DNA of 64,000 nucleotides from positions 786,501 to 850,500 of the forward strand of contig JAQJVL010000306.1 in NCBI GenBank assembly GCA_035578905.1, in the 5' to 3' direction. A program made the translations under genes and the position numbers. The stretch's first letter is position 1. Each line of letters opens with the position of its first letter. The DNA comes from Stictocephala bisonia (lineage: Eukaryota > Arthropoda > Insecta > Hemiptera > Membracidae). Under the pieces are notes generated by a model. It saw nothing but the letters and a program-made list of their open reading frames with translations. It made no database searches and was not told the origin of the DNA. Of this stretch, positions 57,941 to 64,000 are shown piece after piece.

Positions 57941-58920
57941 CAGTAGTCCCTCATTAATCCGACACAATTCAGTCCAGGTATATGTTGGATTAGTGAAAAA
58001 GCCGGATTACTGGAGTTCAATTGTAAAACATGATTAAATTACATAATAGAATGTATATTATAACTAAAAAAGTCAATTTTTACAATAAAGATGTACAATA
58101 GTTTCAAAGTAAGAAAAGTATGGTACACCAGTTGAAACGTGTTACATAACACTGTTGCATATGAATCAAAAAACAAGTTAAAAAGCTTACAACAATTGAA
58201 AACATTAATCCTTTATAACTTTGCAAAAAATAAAAAATAGTTAAAATAAAATGTAACTATTGATAAAAATAAAAAAATAGTAACATTATTAAGAGTTGTC
58301 TTGTGCTGACAGAATATTATCATAAAAATGTACTTTTCAATTATATTTCCTATCATTTTCTAATGCAATGTTTTGCATTATTAATAACATGTCTTGACAA
58401 AGAAACACTAATATATTTACCTCACTACAAAAACCTTTCAACTATTATACACTATAAAACTAGAAGCATAATCATTTTCATGAGATATGAATTGTAAACA
58501 GAATGGAATGTTGCCATCAGGTGTTTTTATCGGGCAGGAAGTGATAAGAAAGGGTCAGGATAAACAAGTGTGGGCTCAGGACGATCTTCCTCTTTACTGC
58601 ATTTGGAATTCTAATGTTATATGTTCTTTCATGTGCTGATAGTACTGATAAGGAAAGGGCAGATATTTTCTGACGAAGTTATTTTATTTATCTTACGGTC
58701 TGAAAAAGTTATTTCGTTTATCTTTTGATCAGAATTTGTCGTTTGATTGTTCTGTTTATCAGCACTTTTCACTCCTGAAACATTCCTGATATGAATGCTA
58801 TCTCCCCCTTTGGTTTTCGGGAACCAGAACTGGTTCTGGTTCTTTTATCAATACGATAGAACCGGCCGGATTACTGGGGGGGCCGGACTGGCGCAGGGCC
58901 GGATTATAGAGGGACTACTG
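57941..58920. mobile_element. Tigger-type MITE, 980 bp
   Basis: Ends CAGTAGTCCCTCATTAATCC and, as reverse complement of the right end, CAGTAGTCCCTCTATAATCC, flanked by TA (57939-57940 and 58921-58922). GCCGGATTA words repeat near both ends. No transposase frame remains. Confidence 0.9.
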
Positions 58921-58968
58921 TACATTGTTCATTCACCTGCACGCAATGGTCGGTATGGAAGGGAGTCT

Positions 58969-59110
58969 ACCGGCTTGGTGGCACAGTGGTTAAGGTTTCA
59001 AACAGCGGAGTGCAAGCTCCAAGGTTCAAATCCCAAACCGAGCTTATGTTCTGTCCTTCACTCATTGAATAAAATTAATCCTGCAGGCTCAGGCCGCCTA
59101 CTACATAACC
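58969..59110 (+). mobile_element. tRNA-derived SINE, second family, plus strand
   Basis: A box TGGCACAGTGG (58979-58989) and B box GGTTCAAATCC (59023-59033). The downstream CTGCAGGCTCAGGCCGCC resembles the CAGGCCTGTAGGCCC of the copy at 13485-13604. Confidence 0.75.
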
Positions 59111-59559
59111 ACCTTAAGATGCTAAATGTTTGTATCTATTTATTTATTAATGAGAAATAATGTCAATGCGGTGTTAAGTTGCTATATTGTAAGAAACTTC
59201 TTCTTTTGTAAAAGAAATCTGTCACTATTAGTGCTGTCATTGACCTTCATTCATTGAAATAATTTGATTGTGTCCATGTTCACTGAAATCACTTCTAGAT
59301 TGTCTTATTGTATGGTCTTGGCGTGATTGTTTCAAAACACAGTTAATTCAATTTAATTAATTACAAACGTCTCCTAATTAATTAAATTCCTTTATCAAGT
59401 TTAAATACTAGTAAAAGTGAACCAAATTCATTTTTCAGAATAAACTTAACTTTTTTTGGAATGAAAATAGAATCAATAATAAAGTGGCATATTCATAAAA
59501 AAGATATACATATTTATCATCTATTTATGAATTCCTACATTATACTTCTTAGACTTCTT
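59111..59559. other. Intron or downstream sequence, nothing recognised
   Basis: AT-rich stretch between the SINE and the RTE-like LINE. Confidence 0.3.
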
Positions 59560-61955
59560 AGCTTCAGTGAATTGATGAAATTAAAAGTAATGAGCACAGT
59601 TTTTCCACATAAAAATATTCACAAGGAAACGTGGGTGGCACCAAATGGCTTAGTAAAAAATCAAATTGATCATGTGTTGATAGACCAGAGACACAGATCG
59701 TCCATATTGGATGTTCATAGTCTAAGAAGTGCAGAGTGTGAGTCAGACCATTTTATAGAACTAGTTAAAGTAAAACAACGCATAGCAGTGGAAAATAGGA
59801 AAAAATTAAAACAGTAAGAAAGATGGGCGGTTGAACAACTAAAGAACAAGGTAGTAGTAGAAGAGTTTAAATTAAAATTACAAAACCGCTTCTGAGATCT
59901 TGAAGATCTAGGTGAAACACTAGAAGATAACTGGAGATACTTTAAAACAACTATTCAGGACACAACAAAAGAGGTTTGTGGTAAAGCAAAAAGAATAAGA
60001 AAGAAACCATGGTTTGACGAGGAGTGTAGACAAAAGATAAAATAGAGAAAAGTCTGTAAAGAGTCATGGTTAGTGACACAAAAGAATGAAGAGAAGAAAA
60101 GGTACAACAGCATTAGTAAAGAAACCAATAAACTTCTTAGGAGTAAAAAGAGACAATATGTGAAAAATGTTTTAGAAAAGGCACAAGACAACAGTACAAC
60201 AAATGGGAGAGAGTTTTAGAAAACTATAAAAATGTTCAAAGGAGGGTATACCCCGAATACATTCGGAATAAAGAAAGATGGTGAAGTTATTATCAAAAAG
60301 ACAAAAGTTCTAGATACCTGGAGAGTGTACTTCCAAAATCTTTTGAATGGAGAAGAAGTAGAAAGTGTCAATGATCAAGATTCCCACGATATCAAAATGT
60401 CCAATCAAGAATTGAAGCACCAATGGCAGAAGAAATCCTAAATACAATAAATAGTATGAAAAACAACAAGGCACCAGGAGAAGATGGGATCAGCTGTGAA
60501 ATATTAAAAGCTGGTGGAATGGAAATAGCCAAGCAACTACACAAACTGATAATGAGAGTATGGAATGAAGAAGATTTGCCGGATGACTGGAAGAATGCAG
60601 TGATAATACCAATACACAAAAAAAGAGATAAGATGGATCCCAACAAGTATAGAGGAATATCGCTGTTAAGCACATCCTATAAAGTACTTTCAAAAATAGT
60701 TCAGAAAAAACTGGAAGAATACACAGAAATAATAATTGAAGAACATCAGGCAGGGTTTCAGAGAGGAAGGTTCACAACAGATCAAGTGTATATTCTTAAT
60801 GAAGTTATAGCAAATTATTGGAATATTGCAAAACGTTTTATGGACTATTTGTTGACTTTAGCAAAGTGTATGATAGTATTTACAGGAAGAAGATATGGGA
60901 AAAATGGAAAAATTTGAGATTCCAGAGAAGTTAATAAAGTTAGCTAGCTTAAGTGTCAAAGAATCCAGATGTAAGGTAAAAATAGACATTGAATTCTCCG
61001 AAAAGTTTGAAATAAAAACTGGAGTTAGGCAGGGAGATGTCATATCGCCTACACTTTTCATTATTGTTTTAGAAGACGCTTTGAAGGAGCTGGAGAAATC
61101 AAACTGTAGAATAATGATAGGGCAAAAAAAGATAAGTGTAATGGCATTTGCAGATGATGTGGTACTGGTAGCAGAGACAATAGAAGAACTTCAGGAAATG
61201 GTGGAAATTTTAGAATTAAGGGAAACAAATTATGTGGGTCTAAAGATCAATGAAAACAAAACAAAATTGGTAAAATTTGGAAGAGGTGCAAATAACATTA
61301 TAGAAGATTTGGATAACCAGTACGAACAGGTGGATTCTTTTAAGTACTTTGGTATTACTGTCAACTCACAAAATGATGAACACGCTGAAATAAAGAACAG
61401 AGTTAATCTTGCCAGCAGAAGTACTTTTGCATTAAATAACATATTAAAGTCAAAAATTTTAACACGTCATACTAAGCTTAAAATTTAAAAAACAATAATT
61501 AGACCCATCCTTCAATACGGAGCAGAAACATGGATTTTGGATAAAAACACAGAGAAAAAATTAATAACTTTTGAAAACAAGATACTATGTAACATTTTTG
61601 GACCGACTAGAGAAGGAGACCTCTGGAGGCTAAGGCACAATAGAGAAATAAGAGACATGTTCAACGAGCCAGACATAATAGCAGAAGCCAGAAGTAGGAG
61701 ACTCCGATGGATTGGTCATGTTATCAGAAAAAGTGAGAGAAGTACTCTACACCACATATGGGAGGAAAATCCGGAAGGAAGAAGACCACGAGGTAGGCCA
61801 AAGACCTGGTGGAAGGACCTGGTCATGAAAGATATGGAGAAGATGGCAATCACAGAAGAGATGGCAAAAGATCGAGATCAGTGGAGACGGCGAGTTGGTG
61901 AGGCCAAGTACCACCTTGGGTACCCATGGCCATGTAAGTACGTAAGTACATTATA
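59560..61955 (+). mobile_element. RTE-like LINE, 5'-truncated, long 3' part preserved
   Basis: Endonuclease end: VMSTVFPHKNIHKETWVAPN, NQIDHVLIDQRHRSSILDV, ECESDHF. Linker with PWFDEECRQK (about 60007). RT: MKNNKAPGEDGISCEILKAG, AVIIPIHKKRDKMDPNKYRG, GFQRGRFTTDQ, VDFSKVYDSIYRKKIW (60850-60898), GVRQGDVISPTLF, and FADD (61147-61158). C-terminal: YGAETWILDKNTEKKL, RLRWIGHVIRKSERS, RRPRGRPKTWWKDLV. The tail is a short AAGTAC/GTAAGTAC repeat near 61935-61950. At least three stops and several frameshifts; inactive. Confidence 0.88.
60423..61488 (+). pseudogene. RT core of the RTE-like LINE, split over two frames
   Basis: Frames 60423-60917 and 60895-61488 overlap. The true sequence switches between them near 60840 and 60895, because DFSKVYDSIYRKK lies in a third phase. 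The FADD box and GVRQGD motif are intact, so the catalytic core decayed only by indels and not at active residues. Confidence 0.8.
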
Positions 61956-61977
61956 CTATCCATTCTATTTATTTTAA
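61537..61977 (+). pseudogene. C-terminal segment of the RTE-like LINE
   Basis: One in-frame TAA at 61486-61488 and a short gap separate it from the RT frame. It contains NEPDIIAEARSRRLRWIGHV and a GRRPRGRPKTWW block followed by MAKDRDQWRRRVGEA, the standard end of RTE-like ORFs in insects. Confidence 0.8.
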
Positions 61978-62029
61978 GATTCTAAAGCACAATTTCCATG
62001 CACTCATTGCAGAAAATATTTTGTATATC

Positions 62030-63480
62030 TAATTCAATTCAATTCAAAATATTCTTTATTCATCAAATATACAATTGTATACATGAATGGTGTCAATTTT
62101 TACTTAAAACTAAAATATTAATAAAGTACAAAGTAATGAGTTTGTCTTTGACCAGTATTCATTAAAATTGTATAAGGCTGCTTCAACAAAAAAATGTTTT
62201 TTACAATTTTTGAACTTCTTCATATTTATTTCATTTTTTATCGATATTGGGAGGTGGTTAAAAAACTGTATTCCAATATAAGTTGGTTTGTTTTTAAATA
62301 TTTCTTTATTATGTTTAATTATTTGTAAATTGTTTTTATTTCTTGTATTATAGCTATGTTTTTCATAATTTTTAGGTAATGTGCTAATAATATTTTTCAC
62401 ATGCAAAACGGTTTTATATATGTAGAAACTGTAAACTGTCATTATTCCCATTTCCGTGAAATAATTTTTACAATGTGCATCATAATCAAGATGTAACATA
62501 ATTCTTATGGCTTTTTTGGAGGGATATGATTCTATTCATATTGCAGCAAGATGTTGACCCATACACTTCCACACCATATGAGATGTGCGAGTGGATCAAT
62601 GCAAAATAAATAGATTTAACCGTTATTAAATTACAAGCTGGAGATAATCTTTTAATAGCAAAAATACCAGAACTTAATTTAGAACAAAGTTTATCAGTGT
62701 GAAAAGACCAATTGAGATTGTTATCTGTAATTACTAATCCTAAAAATGTTGTATCATCATGAAATGTAATAGGAATTTGTATTCATGTTTTTGGAATTCT
62801 TACTAGAAAATTTGACAAAAGTGGTTTTATTTTCATTAAGTAATATGTTTAATGTGTTTAGTTCATTTTTCACAATGTTTATTGCTGATTCTACTCCAGG
62901 AAAAATGTTGTCAATATTATTGTCAGAGACTGTTAGGCTTATGTCATCAGCAAATATCCGAAATTCTTTACTAATTTTCAGTTCTTCAAGGCATTGTGGT
63001 AATTTACCGATATAACAGAGGAATAAAAATGGCCCAAGTACAGATCCTTGTGGCACTGAATATTTAATTAGTCTAGTTTTAGATTTTATTTTTATGACTC
63101 TATTTTTAATTATTTGTGTGGTTTCAACATATTGCTGTCTATCTGATAAGTAAGATTTCATTAAAGCCAATTCTTTACCAGTGATTCCGTAGGAATTTAA
63201 TTTTTCATACAAAATAGAGTGTGACACACTTTCAAAAGCTTTGGTTAAATCATGAAATGCAGTTATTACTTGTTCATCATTATCTATATTATTAATTATA
63301 TATTCAACAAAGGAAATTATAGCAGTAGTTGTAGATCTGTTCTGTCTAAACCCGTGCTGTTGATTATCTAATAAGTTATTATTTTCAAAGTAATCAGCCA
63401 ATTGTATTAGCATACACTTTTCAAACATTTTTGACAATGAGGGCAATATTGAGAGTGGTCTAAAACTTTCATAAAAATTC
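62030..63480 (-). mobile_element. Jockey/CR1-like LINE, minus strand, 5'-truncated
   Basis: Minus strand: LSKMFEKCMLIQLADYFENN (about 63440), HGFRQNRSTTTAIISFVEY, DLTKAFESVSHSIL, YSVPQGSVLGPFLFLCYI and FADDISLTVSDNN in 63446-62757, then a gap of about 250 bases, then TVYSFYIYKTVLHVKN and YNTRNKNNL in 62499-62110. The tail AATAAAGAATATTTTGAATT and a GAATT repeat at about 62060-62030 close the element. A similar tail is at about 15900. Confidence 0.87.
62757..63446 (-). pseudogene. RT core of the minus-strand LINE (229 codons)
   Basis: Largest open piece, with YSVPQGSVLGP and the FADD box intact. The first catalytic Asp box reads AFHDLTKAFE, where the family has FLDLSKAFD, so it is altered. 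It ends by frameshift in the segment before the FLG box. Confidence 0.78.
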
Positions 63481-64000
63481 TCTAAATTTTCTTAAAATTG
63501 TCTAAAATTGCCTCTGGGAGATGTTGCTGTCCTGGAGGTTTCAAATCCAAAATTAACCACAACAAAGCTCGTCCGGCATTCAAACAATCACTCACAAGCG
63601 AACTACAGAAAAATTGCCACAACGGTAAAGGAAAACCGAAACGGTACAAGTCGCCGTGTACACGAAAGCGGATCGAACGTGGTCCCACTAAGAAAGTTAT
63701 TGGAGAACTCCCCGAACGGCCGCAAGCTTCCTCCAACAGACTTACCCCCACTTTAACTCTAGAAGCTAAACCAACCAATTAGAACCCTCTAAACTAGGAC
63801 ATCTGAACAGGTAAGGCTCACCAAACATGTTGCCTTCAGAAAACATGTCGCATGAAATTGACAGGAAATTAACAAACGTGAAAATACTGGTTATTTAACT
63901 ATTTTATATGGGAAAAACTACTTTTTTATTTGAAAGGGGAAGATTCTGAATTTTTCTCAAAACTAGGAGAATTTATATCGAAAACTTTTGGAAAACAAAA
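63481..64000. other. GC-richer sequence at the right edge, unassigned
   Basis: 63510-63840 is richer in GC than its surroundings and is open in several frames on both strands (up to 98 codons). None matches a family. It could be the 5' UTR or ORF1 start of another retroelement, or a host exon outside MED25. Confidence 0.3.

Noticed and set aside
57514..64000. Remaining MED25 exons
   Set aside because: I searched for the ACID continuation expected to start GCVHFP and for the C-terminal Gln/Pro-rich region and saw only transposon sequence.

Overview
The window is nuclear DNA from an insect, most likely a hemipteran or a relative. It is AT-rich, has GT-AG introns, and is saturated with arthropod-type transposons (Jockey/CR1-like, RTE-like and LOA/R1-like LINEs, piggyBac, Tigger, mariner, PIF/Harbinger, Helitron, tRNA-derived SINEs). 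No rRNA gene, functional tRNA, CRISPR array or bacterial-style operon is present. The species call is an inference from repeat content and one conserved gene.

The only host gene I can support is MED25, the Mediator complex subunit, on the + strand. I reconstructed ten exons by splice-site reading: 5392-5513, 11838-11877, 12875-13005, 18951-19170, 26652-26794, 32797-32953, 43220-43457, 52231-52364, 55878-56017 and 57351-57513. They total 1,488 nt (496 codons), and every junction keeps phase. Exons 1-5 encode the VWA domain that docks on Mediator. Exons 6-8 encode a Pro/Gln-rich linker. Exons 9-10 encode the first half of the PTOV/ACID activator-binding domain. The rest of that domain and the C-terminus lie beyond the right edge. 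Coding sequence is only about 3% of the 52 kb covered.

Layout. 1-5391: upstream AT-rich sequence with one MITE that has an 8-bp target duplication and a hairpin about 370 bp before the start codon. 5.5-11.8 kb (intron 1): an unfamiliar DDE-like element with 17-bp inverted ends, whose 3' coding end is echoed as a tandem array; then LINE debris and a SINE. 13-19 kb (intron 3): two SINEs, a LINE with an 11-bp target duplication, a piggyBac relic that keeps the transposase N-terminus, and LINE ORF1 debris that runs almost to exon 4. 19-26.6 kb (intron 4): a second piggyBac-type element, a tandem repeat and a Jockey/CR1-like LINE. 26.8-32.8 kb (intron 5): a LINE split by a fold-back element that is itself split by another LINE. 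33-43 kb (intron 6): a 36-bp minisatellite, a Harbinger relic and a LOA/R1-like LINE; minisatellite monomers sit inside both broken elements. 43.5-52.2 kb (intron 7): LINE ORF1 with a PHD-like finger, a nearly intact Tigger element, a mariner 11 bp after it, and a third piggyBac-type element. 52.4-57.4 kb: a Helitron end pair and a LINE carrying a perfect 20-bp palindrome. 57.5-64 kb: a Tigger MITE, a SINE, an RTE-like LINE and a minus-strand Jockey/CR1-like LINE.

Nothing here acts as a gene cluster. MED25 is the functional unit, and the other recognisable coding frames are transposon-derived and mostly broken. The least familiar items are the 5.86-8.06 kb DDE-like element with its derived array, and the minisatellite found at the breakpoints of two unrelated transposons.
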